Source: Dyella jiangningensis (GTDB taxonomy: Bacteria > Pseudomonadota > Gammaproteobacteria > Xanthomonadales > Rhodanobacteraceae). Taken from it: 64,000 nt of DNA. The stretch is from positions 806,001-870,000 of the forward strand of contig CP007444.1 in assembly GCA_000632805.1 (NCBI GenBank), given 5' to 3'. The position numbers were made by a program, and so were the translations under genes. This document shows positions 16,483-24,523 of the stretch, in pieces; within the stretch, counting starts at the first letter, position 1, and the number at the start of each line of letters is the position of its first letter. The notes beneath the pieces are model-generated. The model did not search any database, was not told where the DNA came from, and saw only the letters and a program-made list of their open reading frames with translations.

Positions 16483-17601
16483 TCAGCGCGGCACGCGATA
16501 ACCGCCTGGTACGCCACGCGGACTCAAGGTGAGTTGCCACAGCTGGTCGCGGCGGCTGCGAAACACCGCGGCGGATACCGACAGGTAGAAATGCCACATC
16601 CGGCGGAAGCGGTTGTCATAGCGCCTGGACAGCTCAGGCCACGCGGCATCGAAGTTGGCGCGCCAGGCGGTGAGCGTGCGGTCGTAGTCGGCGCCGAAGT
16701 TGTGCCAGTCCTCCACCACGAACAGGTCCTGCAGCGCGGCCGTCACCTGCGCCGCGGAGGGGATCATCGAGTTGGGGAAGATGTACTTCTCGATCCACGG
16801 GTCAGGCCGGCTCGGCGAGCTGTTGCTGCCGATCGAATGCAGCAGGAACAGGCCATCCTCGCGCAGGCAGCGGCGGGCCACTTCGAAGTAGGTGCGGTAG
16901 TTGAGGGCGCCGACGTGCTCGAACATGCCGATGGAGAAGATGGCGTCGAAGGGTTCGTCGAGTTCGCGGTAGTCCTGCAGGCGGATTTCCACCGGCAGGC
17001 CCGCGCACAGCTCGCGAGCGAACTCGGCCTGTTCCTGCGACACGGTCACGCCCACGCCTTCCACGCCATAGGTTTCCGCGGCGTACTTCAGCGCTTCGCC
17101 CCAGCCGCAGCCGATGTCCAGCACGCGCTGGCCGGGCTGCAGGTTCAGCTTGCGGCAGATCAGGTCGAGCTTGGCGATCTGGGCGTCGTCCAGGTTGTCT
17201 GCCCGCGCCCAGTAGCCGCAGGAATAGACCAGCCGCTTGCCCAGCATTGCCTGGAAGAGATCATTGCCGCGGTCGTAGTGCGCCTTGCCGATCTCGAAGG
17301 CATTCTCGCCGCGCTGCAGGTTGATGAAGCGTGCCTTGAGGTGGGCCAGAAGCGTATCGAGCGTTTTCAGCTCGGCGTCGATGTGGGCGCGCAGCATGCG
17401 CGTGAACATGCCAGGGAGATCATCCGCGTCCCACCAGCCGTCCATGTAGCTTTCGCCGAAGCCGAGCGAACCATGCGCGAATACGCGGGCGTAAAGGCGG
17501 TCGTCGTGCACGCGCAGGTCGGTCGGTGCGGAACCGTCGAGATGGATGCCAGCGTGCTCAAGCAGAGCGGCTGCGCGTGTTTTCAGAGAATCCTGGCTCA
17601 T
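16483..17601 (-). CDS. cfa: Cyclopropane-fatty-acyl-phospholipid synthase
   Basis: The product has 372 residues. An N-terminal lipid-binding domain (about 1-110) precedes a class I methyltransferase domain with SAM motif VLDIGCGWGEA (160-170). Downstream are GMFEHVGALNYRTYFE, the bicarbonate/active-site region, and YIFPNSMIPS. The enzyme adds a methylene from SAM across cis double bonds of membrane phospholipids, often in stationary phase. The ATG follows GAGGAACGC, a good ribosome site; the longer frame starts inside DUF190 and was rejected. It is similar in length to E. coli Cfa (382 aa). Confidence 0.94.
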   Translation of the reverse strand: MSQDSLKTRAAALLEHAGIHLDGSAPTDLRVHDDRLYARVFAHGSLGFGESYMDGWWDADDLPGMFTRMLRAHIDAELKTLDTLLAHLKARFINLQRGENAFEIGKAHYDRGNDLFQAMLGKRLVYSCGYWARADNLDDAQIAKLDLICRKLNLQPGQRVLDIGCGWGEALKYAAETYGVEGVGVTVSQEQAEFARELCAGLPVEIRLQDYRELDEPFDAIFSIGMFEHVGALNYRTYFEVARRCLREDGLFLLHSIGSNSSPSRPDPWIEKYIFPNSMIPSAAQVTAALQDLFVVEDWHNFGADYDRTLTAWRANFDAAWPELSRRYDNRFRRMWHFYLSVSAAVFRSRRDQLWQLTLSPRGVPGGYRVPR

Positions 17602-17686
17602 GCGTTCCTCGTGTGGCGTGACGAAGACGGGCTGGCGTGAATTCAGGGCGCTTTTCCCGGTGACGCCGGGCAAGCAAACATACGTA

Positions 17687-18025
17687 TCAATCGGTGGCCG
17701 GAAGCTTGCCCAGCGTGCCAAAGCTTGCGGGACTGATTGCATACACTGCGTCGATGCCGATGGTCCTGACCGTATCAAGCAGTGACTTGGCCTGCTGCGG
17801 GTTCAGCAGGAACTCCACTTTCACGGCGAGATCGTCAGCCAGCTCGAAGAACTGCTCTTCATGCAGCACGCCATGCCGGCCGTAGCCGCAGATCGCGCGA
17901 AAGGCGGAGCCGCCGCCAATGCCGTGCTTCTTTGCATGTTCCAGCAGCCATTCGTAGACGAGTTTGCCGTCGTGCCGCGCACGCGTGTGGCAGTAGAAGC
18001 TGATCAGGACTCCCTGGGTTTCCAT
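17687..18025 (-). CDS. DUF190 family protein
   Basis: The product is a 112-residue, PII-like ferredoxin-fold protein of the DUF190 family. Conserved features are YEWLLEHAKKHGIGGGSAFRAICGYG near the N-terminus and the C-terminal hydrophobic strands. Members occur almost always beside crcB, as here (11 bp downstream of crcB, with its own AGGAGG ribosome site). A regulatory or accessory role in fluoride export is a common inference but has little direct proof. It should be under the same fluoride riboswitch as crcB. Confidence 0.9.
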   Translation of the reverse strand: METQGVLISFYCHTRARHDGKLVYEWLLEHAKKHGIGGGSAFRAICGYGRHGVLHEEQFFELADDLAVKVEFLLNPQQAKSLLDTVRTIGIDAVYAISPASFGTLGKLPATD

Positions 18026-18036
18026 GTCGTTTCCTC

Positions 18037-18423
18037 CTAGCTACGCAGCAGGGCGCGGGTGAGGACGATGCCGGAAACGGTCATCGTGATGGAGCCGACC
18101 AGATGCAAGGCCAGGTGGCCGCCGAACCAAAGATACTGTTGGCGCAGCAGCAGGGTGGTCGATTCGGCCGAGAAGGTGGAGAAGGTGGTGAGCCCGCCAA
18201 GGAAACCCGTGGCCGCGAACAGGCGCAGCTCGGGTGGCAGTGTCTGGAAGTGGTCGAACACGCCCAGCACGATGCCCATCAACAGGCCGCCCAGCAGGTT
18301 GGCGGCGAGCGTGCCCATCGGCACGGTGGGAAAGACGGGGTTGAACAGCACGCCGAGGGTCCAGCGCAGCCAGCAGCCCAGCGCTCCCCCGATGCCAACA
18401 GCCACGAAACCGGTAAAGCCCAC
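18037..18423 (-). CDS. crcB: Fluoride channel CrcB/Fluc
   Basis: The product is a 128-residue, four-helix membrane protein. It shows the Fluc hallmarks: GGALGCWLRWTLG at the N-terminus, GTLAANLLGGLLMG with the polar-track asparagine, and GFLGGLTTFSTFSAE with the phenylalanine box and Ser/Thr track. It works as an antiparallel dimer exporting F- from the cytosol. The start is GTG, preceded by AAGGAG. The long upstream leader carries a fluoride riboswitch, so expression should rise with intracellular fluoride. Confidence 0.95.
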   Translation of the reverse strand: MGFTGFVAVGIGGALGCWLRWTLGVLFNPVFPTVPMGTLAANLLGGLLMGIVLGVFDHFQTLPPELRLFAATGFLGGLTTFSTFSAESTTLLLRQQYLWFGGHLALHLVGSITMTVSGIVLTRALLRS

Positions 18424-18504
18424 GTTCGTCTCCTTAAGCCTGGGGACTTCTCAAGTCTTGAGGACTTCCCGGAAACAGGCATGCGCCTGCGCCCCGGAAA
18501 TCCC

Positions 18505-18582
18505 GGTGGTGCAGGCATCATCAACCCGAAGGTGGTTCGCCCCGTACGCAAGTCGGAGCGGGAGGCATGCCATCTCCCTGGC
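18505..18582 (-). promoter_or_regulatory. Fluoride riboswitch (crcB motif)
   Basis: On the minus strand the leader reads AGGGAGATGGCATGCCTCCC, then a GC-rich arm, then GGGGCGAACCACC, a TTCG tetraloop, and GGTTGATGATGCCTGCA. This matches the crcB RNA layout: a GG-GATGG start, a CC-rich pairing segment, and the 3' GATGATGCCTGC block that forms the pseudoknot. It lies about 80 nt upstream of the crcB start. A weak hairpin (AAGTC/GACTT) lies between the aptamer and the ribosome site and may be part of the expression platform. Confidence 0.88.
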
Positions 18583-18606
18583 GGGCCATGCTAGCGGATG
18601 ATCGAC

Positions 18607-18900
18607 TTAAGGCAACACTGAATAAGTATCGCCGTCGTCATGACGCCTAGAAGGCCCGCTGGCTGTGCCGCGTGGCGGAGGCAAGACCGGCTACCTTGTC
18701 AAGCCGCGCGGCACAGCCAGCGGGCCTTCCAGGCGTCACCCCATCTCTTCACATTCAATACGATGGGGCCCGTCCTGTCTGTCCGCATGCCTTCGGTCCG
18801 TTGTCTCGACAGACCGCCAGTCTGCCTTCGCCAACGGCCCTGTGGCCTGCGAACAGACAGGACGGGTGACGACGGCGATACTTATTCAGTGTTGCCTTAA
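18607..18900. repeat. Foldback (MITE-like) element, copy 1, 294 bp
   Basis: Perfect 33-bp terminal inverted repeats (18607-18639 and 18868-18900) begin TTAAGGCAACACTG. Inside, a long stem-loop pairs 18640-18672 with 18707-18739, with one mismatch. A short stem follows (CCCCATC...GATGGGG). A third arm pairs CCCGTCCTGTCTGT with ACAGACAGGACGGG and contains a CAGAC/GTCTG hairpin. There is no coding capacity. A related 358-bp copy lies at 39432-39789. The whole unit could fold as a multi-branched cruciform or RNA. Confidence 0.9.
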
Positions 18901-18966
18901 CGTCATGGCTCGGTACGCTATGAGGCACCGCTATACTTTGCGCTCCTCGCCCGCCTGCGCCCTGCC

Positions 18967-20232
18967 ATGACTTTTACCCCGCGTCCCGTCCGGCGCAGCC
19001 TGCCATGGCTGCTGGCGGGTCTGTCGATGATCGGTCCGTTCTCGATCGATGCCGTGTTCCCGGCGTTTCCGTTGATCGGTGGCCATTTCGGGGTGGACAG
19101 CACGCAGCTGCAGCAGATGATCAGCATGTATCTGGTCACCTACGCAGTGATGAGCCTGTTCCACGGCGCCATCGCCGATGCGATCGGGCGCAAGCCGGTC
19201 ATCGTGGCGGGCATGGTGGTCTACGCGCTGGCATCGGCCGGTGCGGCGATGTCCACCTCCTACACCATGCTGCTGTCCTGCCGGGCCCTGCAAGGCGTGT
19301 GCGCGGGCGCAGGCCTGGTGGTGGGGCGCGCCATCGTGCGTGACAGCCTGGAAGGCGCGGCGGCGCAACAGCTGATGTCACGCGTGATGATGATCTTCAG
19401 CGTGGCGCCGGTGATCGCGCCCATCGTCGGCGCCCAGCTGTTGTTCCTCAACGGATGGCACGGCATTTTCTGGGTGCTGATGGGCTTCACGCTGATGTTG
19501 TCGGTGGCGTTGGTGCTGTTTCTCGAAGAGACCCATCCGCCCGAAGCGCGCACATCGTTTCACCTTGGCGATCTGGTGCGCGGCTACATGAGCTTTGGCC
19601 AGGATCGCGTGTTCTGGCCGTTGCTGATCTCGCTGTCGGTGAATTTTGCCGGCTTGTTCCTCTACATCTCCTCCGCGCCGCATATCGTCCGCGACCTGTT
19701 GCACCTTTCCGCGCAAGGCTTTCCCTGGTTGTTCCTTCCGGTGGTGAGCGGCCTGGTGCTCGGTGCGTGGCTGTCCGGCCGGCTGGCGAGCCGACGCAGC
19801 GTGGTGTTCACTGTGAACCTCGGCTACGCGGCGCTGCTCACCGCCTGCGGCCTGCACGTGCTGATGGCGCTGGTGACGCGTGAGCCGGTGCTGCCCTGGT
19901 CGGTGCTGCCGCTGGTGCTGCATGGCGTTGGCGTGCAGCTGGCGTTCCCGACGTTGACGTTGCTGTTGCTCGACCGCTTTCCACATCGGCGTGGTGGCGC
20001 ATCGTCGGTGCAGGCGTTCTGCAGCCTGCTGCTGTGCGCGTTCATCGCCGGCGTGATGTCGCCGATGCTGTCGGGCCGCATGATCTATCTCGCGCTCGGC
20101 GCGAGCGCGCTCACCGTGATCGGCTGGTGGTCGTGGCGCTGGTACCAGCGCCTGACGCCGCGGTTGCCGCCGGCGCCCCGCGTGCCAACAGTGGAAACCG
20201 AACTGCAGGCCGAGGTTGCCGAATCGCACTGA
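18967..20232 (+). CDS. Bcr/CflA family drug-resistance MFS transporter
   Basis: The product is a 421-residue, twelve-helix proton antiporter. It has the Bcr/CflA signature DAVFPAFPLIGGHFG near the N-terminus, the motif A region GAIADAIGRKPV between helices 2 and 3, and RALQGVCAGAGLVVGRAIVRD, the family's extended motif. Relatives export chloramphenicol, bicyclomycin or sulfonamides, and sometimes cysteine; the substrate here is unknown. The foldback element ends 66 bp upstream, so the element may carry or disturb the promoter. A hairpin follows the stop. Confidence 0.92.
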   Translation: MTFTPRPVRRSLPWLLAGLSMIGPFSIDAVFPAFPLIGGHFGVDSTQLQQMISMYLVTYAVMSLFHGAIADAIGRKPVIVAGMVVYALASAGAAMSTSYTMLLSCRALQGVCAGAGLVVGRAIVRDSLEGAAAQQLMSRVMMIFSVAPVIAPIVGAQLLFLNGWHGIFWVLMGFTLMLSVALVLFLEETHPPEARTSFHLGDLVRGYMSFGQDRVFWPLLISLSVNFAGLFLYISSAPHIVRDLLHLSAQGFPWLFLPVVSGLVLGAWLSGRLASRRSVVFTVNLGYAALLTACGLHVLMALVTREPVLPWSVLPLVLHGVGVQLAFPTLTLLLLDRFPHRRGGASSVQAFCSLLLCAFIAGVMSPMLSGRMIYLALGASALTVIGWWSWRWYQRLTPRLPPAPRVPTVETELQAEVAESH

Positions 20233-20258
20233 CCGCTTGTCAGTGATATGCGGTCGCG

Positions 20259-20280
20259 CGCGACAAGGCGTCTTGTCGCG
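20259..20280. terminator. Hairpin between convergent genes
   Basis: A 9-bp stem (CGCGACAAG / CTTGTCGCG) with loop GCGT lies between the stops of the exporter and the secreted peptidase. No U-tract follows on either strand. It may still end or protect both transcripts. Confidence 0.45.
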
Positions 20281-20291
20281 CAGCGACCCGC

Positions 20292-22310
20292 TCAGTGCTC
20301 GCTGATCTGCACGTCCTTCATCAGCAGGTTGAGCTTGCCCTTCATGGTGTCTTCCGGTCGCGGCCCGTCCACGCCGTAGAACGCCGTATACAGCACGCCC
20401 GGCTGGGCCTGGGCCGATACCGGCGTGCCACCGACCGTACCGATATAGGTCATGTCGTTTTCGCTGTAGGGCACGCCGTCGTCGGGGTGGCTGCGCTGCA
20501 CGATCTTGCCCCAGGAGTTGCGATAGCTGTCGTCCAGCTCGTCGCTGGGCGCGATGTGACGGTTGAAGCTGATGCGCTCGGCGTTGTCGACGTTGGACTT
20601 CACCACCACGTTGCTGACATCCCACACCACTTTGCCGTGGTCCTCGAAGTAGGACATGCCAAGCACCAGCTGGCTGTTCTGGTCGATCTTCTGCAGCTCC
20701 GGCGTATAGGCGAAGCCGAGACGGCGCGAGCGGTAGCGGAAATCGTTGCCGTAGTCGAAGCGGATGGCGATATCCGACAGCACCGTGGGCAGCAGGTCGG
20801 TGTTGGCGAGAAACTCCTTCCACTGCGCCAGCGTGCCGCTGTAGGCGAGATAGACGAAGTCGGTGAGCGCCTTGAGGTCGCCCATCTCCTCATGTTCGTT
20901 TTTGGCCGGTGCGATGCGCATCATGGCGGCGTAGCCGTCGGGCACGGGCAGCAGGAAGGCGATCAGCACGGAATTGTCGTAGGCCATGGGCCATTCGCGT
21001 ACCTGCCAGCGACGCTGATAGGCATCGGTGAACATGCGCTCGACGGTGGGCTTGCCCAGCGACGTCACCTTTACCTGTTCGGCGCCCACGTGGCGCTGCA
21101 GCGGCGCAGCCTTAAGCAGCAGATCCATGAACAGCTTGGAGTCGCCGTAGAGCTGCTTGCTGGTGACGTCGTCGGGCTTGCGCATGTGGAACATCAGTTG
21201 GCTGCCGACGGCCGCCTTGGCCACAAAGCCGTTGTGCGCGAGCGTGCTCTTGGTTTCGTTGGTACCGGCGATCACCCACGTGCCGTTGCTGCTGCGATGG
21301 AGCAGGGTGGGGAAGGCGTCGAGGTTGGAGCCCGTGTGCAGCAGGCGCGCGGAGCCCGCGCCCTTGGGGAACATGGTGTTGGCGTTTTCCCCCAGCAGAT
21401 CGTGCAGCTGCTGGTCGGCGCTCGCGTTGTAGGCCTTCTGGAAGGCCGTGCTGAAGTCCGCAAAGCTCTTGGGCAACGGAAATTCGGTCTTGAATCGACC
21501 GGATTGCTTGCTGTCGATCACGTCCAGCTGATAGAGCCCGCGCGTGTCAGCGACGGCAAGATTGGCCGGTGCCTTGAGCACGAAGTCGATGGGCAGGGCA
21601 TAGTTGAGGTTTTCGTCCGGGGACTTCATCAGCACCACGCCGATGACCTTGCCGTCCTTGTCCAGCAGCGGGCCGCCGCTGTTGCCGGGCGACGCGGCGG
21701 CGGAGAAGCGCATCCACTGCCAGCGGCCGTTTTCCTCTTCCGGCGTCTGCGAGGTGTACAGGCCATCGCGGATCACGATGCCGGTGCCCAGCGCATTGCC
21801 CACGGCGTAGACCACATCGTTCATGGTGGCGTGGGTGTTGGGTTCCAGCGGCGTGACCTTCGGTGCATCTTTCAGCGTGAACTCGACGAAATCCTGCTGC
21901 AGCGAGAAGCGCGTGACCTTGTCGATGGCATAGACGTGACCGCTGGCATCGCGCAACGCGGGCTCGCCCATCAGGCTGTCAATGCCCAGCGACAGCACGT
22001 GGCCGGCGGTGACAAAGCGGTTGTCGCCCAGCGCGAATGCCGTGCCGACCGAGTAGTACTTGTCGTTGCGCTGCTGGAACGGCAGCTGGTCCAGCGGCAG
22101 CGGCCGCTCGTAGGTGAGCGGATCGTTCACCGGCTTGGGAATCACCACCTCGAAGGTGGCGGCCTGCACGCGCGGCAGTTCGGCGGGGTCGAGCGTCGCG
22201 GCGCGCAGTGCCGGCGCAAGGGCCAGGCAGGCGAGCAAAACGGCGGTGCGCCGAATCCGCTGGAGCTTTGTTGTGGTCACGTACCGAACGCGAACTGCCC
22301 GCTGATCCAT
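20292..22310 (-). CDS. Secreted trypsin-like serine peptidase with large C-terminal domain
   Basis: The product has 672 residues with an N-terminal export signal (hydrophobic core near 22-36, ending ALRA). A chymotrypsin-fold domain follows: His104 in VTAGHVLS, Asp140 in LQQDFVEF and Ser211 in SPGNSGGPLLD, a full triad. The remaining 400 residues, after about residue 260, do not resemble PDZ or any repeat I recognise. The ATG was chosen for its GGGGAGT ribosome site and signal peptide. It probably acts in the periplasm. It is not DegP-like in layout because PDZ motifs are absent. Confidence 0.8.
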   Translation of the reverse strand: MDQRAVRVRYVTTTKLQRIRRTAVLLACLALAPALRAATLDPAELPRVQAATFEVVIPKPVNDPLTYERPLPLDQLPFQQRNDKYYSVGTAFALGDNRFVTAGHVLSLGIDSLMGEPALRDASGHVYAIDKVTRFSLQQDFVEFTLKDAPKVTPLEPNTHATMNDVVYAVGNALGTGIVIRDGLYTSQTPEEENGRWQWMRFSAAASPGNSGGPLLDKDGKVIGVVLMKSPDENLNYALPIDFVLKAPANLAVADTRGLYQLDVIDSKQSGRFKTEFPLPKSFADFSTAFQKAYNASADQQLHDLLGENANTMFPKGAGSARLLHTGSNLDAFPTLLHRSSNGTWVIAGTNETKSTLAHNGFVAKAAVGSQLMFHMRKPDDVTSKQLYGDSKLFMDLLLKAAPLQRHVGAEQVKVTSLGKPTVERMFTDAYQRRWQVREWPMAYDNSVLIAFLLPVPDGYAAMMRIAPAKNEHEEMGDLKALTDFVYLAYSGTLAQWKEFLANTDLLPTVLSDIAIRFDYGNDFRYRSRRLGFAYTPELQKIDQNSQLVLGMSYFEDHGKVVWDVSNVVVKSNVDNAERISFNRHIAPSDELDDSYRNSWGKIVQRSHPDDGVPYSENDMTYIGTVGGTPVSAQAQPGVLYTAFYGVDGPRPEDTMKGKLNLLMKDVQISEH

Positions 22311-22500
22311 GGACTCCCCTCGATGTCGCTGGCGCCACGGCGGCGCCGATCCCGCGCCGAGTGTAGCGAAGGTTTCCTGCAGCGAAACGGGGCAGGGGCA
22401 GCGGTCATGGCATCGCCTCGGCGGCGGCATCCGGCCGCCATGCGGGTACCGCTGGCCGCGCGGCTGGCACTAAGCTGCGCGCATCGCACGGGAGCGATAC

Positions 22501-23379
22501 ATGCCTGATCCGATCGCCGCCAGCACGCTGCAACTGCCACCCGGCCCATGGGCGACGGTGCTCGATGCGCTGTGCGCGCGCTTTCCGCAGATCGGCCGCG
22601 AGCAATGGCTGGACCGCTTCACGCGCGGACGCGTACAGGGCGAGGACGGCACGCCGCTGGCGGCGGACACGCCGTACCGGGTCGGCCTGTGCGTGCGCTA
22701 TTTCCGTGAGGTCGCCGATGAGGCGGTCATTCCCTTCCAGGAAACGCTGCTGCACGTCGACGCGCATCTGGTGGTGGTCGACAAGCCGCATTTCCTGCCG
22801 GTGACACCGGCAGGAGGCTTCGTGCAGGAGACGCTGCTGAACCGGTTGGTACGCAAGCTCGGCAATCATGACCTCGTGCCGCTGCATCGCATCGATCGTC
22901 ACACGGCCGGGCTGGTGATGTTCTCCGTGCACCCCGACAGCCGTTCCGCCTACCAGGCGTTGTTCCGCGAACGGCGCATCGACAAGTACTACGAAGCCTG
23001 GGCGCCGTCGTTGCCGGACACGGTGTTCCCGAGCGTCCGGCGCTCGCGCATCGAAGCGGGCGACCCCTTCTTCCGCATGCGCGAGGTGGACGGCGACGCA
23101 AACAGCGAGACACGCGTCGACGTGGTGGAGCGGGCAGGGCGCCATTGGCGCTATGCATTGCAGCCGGTGACCGGCCGCAAACATCAGTTGCGCGTGCACA
23201 TGTCCGCGCTGGGAGCGCCGATCCTGCACGATCCCTTCTATCCCGACCTCGCCGAACACACCGGCGATGACCATGCGCATCCGCTGCAGTTGCTGGCGAA
23301 AGGCCTGTTCTTCATCGACCCGGTAAGCGGCCAGGCGCGGGAGTTCGTCAGCGAGCTGGAGCTGCTGCGGCCGGTTTAG
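22501..23379 (+). CDS. RluA-family pseudouridine synthase
   Basis: The product has 292 residues. It shows the RluA-family catalytic loop PLHRIDRHTAGLVM with Asp132, the VDKPHFLPVTP motif I region, and the C-terminal PVTGRKHQLRVHMSALG block. There is no S4 domain; the first 75 residues are a short family-specific extension. It isomerises uridine in rRNA or tRNA. The exact target cannot be told from sequence; it looks closer to TruC/RluA-type than to RluC or RluD. It is followed by two further RNA-modification genes on the same strand. Confidence 0.88.
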   Translation: MPDPIAASTLQLPPGPWATVLDALCARFPQIGREQWLDRFTRGRVQGEDGTPLAADTPYRVGLCVRYFREVADEAVIPFQETLLHVDAHLVVVDKPHFLPVTPAGGFVQETLLNRLVRKLGNHDLVPLHRIDRHTAGLVMFSVHPDSRSAYQALFRERRIDKYYEAWAPSLPDTVFPSVRRSRIEAGDPFFRMREVDGDANSETRVDVVERAGRHWRYALQPVTGRKHQLRVHMSALGAPILHDPFYPDLAEHTGDDHAHPLQLLAKGLFFIDPVSGQAREFVSELELLRPV

Positions 23380-23455
23380 CGGGCTTTGGCGGGCAGGCGG
23401 CGCGCGGGGCCTCCGCAACGCTAAAATGCGGCCTTCTTTCCTGGTTCCCTGCGTG

Positions 23456-24523
23456 ATGCCCATTCTGCCTGCGCCCGCTGCCGACGCCCCGGCGCTGGAA
23501 GCCTTGTTCGTGCCGTTCGAAACCGGCGCGCTGGCTTTGCCCGCGGATGGGCGCGCGTTGTTCCTGCGTGCCCGCGATGGTTTCCGCCTGCGCGAAATGG
23601 CGCAGGCAGGTTGGGTCTCCGAGCAGAGCTTCAGGCCGTTTGCCGAGGCGCTGCAGCGCAGCGGGCTGCGTCTGGCTGAGCGCGGCGATACCGGACGGTT
23701 TTCGCTGGTGATGTTGCTGCCGCCCCGGCAGCGCGACGAAGCACGGGCCTTGTTTGCGCAGGCTCTGGAGCGCGTCGCTCCGGGTGGCGTGGTGCTGGCG
23801 GCGGTGCCGAATGCGGAAGGCGCCAAGTCGGCCGAAGGCGACCTGGTGCGCCTGGCCGGGCCGGTGCAGCAGCTTTCCAAGCACAAATGCCGGGTGTTCT
23901 GGGCACATCCCTCGATCGATCGCGTCGATGGCGAGTTGCTGGCGGCATGGCGGGCGCTCGACGCGCCGCGACGCAACGAAGCCGGCTACATCAGCCGGCC
24001 TGGCCTGTTCGCCTGGGATCGCGTGGATGCGGCCTCCGCGCTGCTGGCGGACCATCTGCCCGCCGATCTCGCCGGTCGCGTCGCGGACATCGGGGCCGGC
24101 TACGGTTATCTCTCGGCACAGATCATCCGCCGCTGCCCGGCGGTCACGACCATCGACCTCTACGAGGCCGAAGCACGTGCGCTCGAACCTGCACGGCTCA
24201 ATCTCGAAGAAGCGCAGCGCGCATCGACGCGGCACGTTGCAGTGGCGCTGCACTGGCACGACGTCGCGCAAGGTTTGCCGCAGCGCTACGACGCCATCGT
24301 CAGCAACCCGCCGTTTCACCAGGGGCGCGAGGACCTGCCGGCGCTGGGTCGCGCGTTCATCCAGACCGCTGCGAATGCGCTGCTGCCGCACGGCCGGCTC
24401 TGGCTGGTGGCGAACCGGCATCTCCCTTATGAGGCAACGCTCGCGTCGCGTTTTGCCGACGTGCGCACCGTGACGGTGCAGGAAGGATTCAAGGTGATCG
24501 AAGCTCGCGGAGTACACGCATGA
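23456..24523 (+). CDS. rsmC: 16S rRNA (guanine-N2)-methyltransferase RsmC-like
   Basis: The product has 355 residues. It has the duplicated methyltransferase layout of RsmC: a degenerate N-terminal half and an active C-terminal half with SAM motif DIGAGYGYLS (211-220) and the NPPFHQG motif (284-290) used by guanine/adenine amino-methyltransferases. It should methylate G1207 of 16S rRNA. I chose the second ATG because TAAAAT just upstream reads as a -10 box; an in-frame ATG at 23426 would add ten residues. Neither start has a clear Shine-Dalgarno. The last codons overlap the next gene (ATGA). Confidence 0.85.
   Translation: MPILPAPAADAPALEALFVPFETGALALPADGRALFLRARDGFRLREMAQAGWVSEQSFRPFAEALQRSGLRLAERGDTGRFSLVMLLPPRQRDEARALFAQALERVAPGGVVLAAVPNAEGAKSAEGDLVRLAGPVQQLSKHKCRVFWAHPSIDRVDGELLAAWRALDAPRRNEAGYISRPGLFAWDRVDAASALLADHLPADLAGRVADIGAGYGYLSAQIIRRCPAVTTIDLYEAEARALEPARLNLEEAQRASTRHVAVALHWHDVAQGLPQRYDAIVSNPPFHQGREDLPALGRAFIQTAANALLPHGRLWLVANRHLPYEATLASRFADVRTVTVQEGFKVIEARGVHA

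Noticed and set aside
18607..18900. CRISPR or integron attC identity for the foldback repeat
   Set aside because: There is no repeat-spacer periodicity, no integrase and no attC RYYYAAC-type core; a MITE-like foldback fits better.
19378..20823. A 481-codon minus-strand frame over the drug exporter
   Set aside because: It runs antisense to a clear Bcr/CflA transporter and across the gene boundary, with no homology visible.
20295..22508. A 737-codon plus-strand open frame opposite the secreted peptidase
   Set aside because: It is a shadow frame in high-GC DNA. The minus-strand protein has a signal peptide and full catalytic triad, while this one has no recognisable domain and low-complexity Val/Ala/Gly/His composition.
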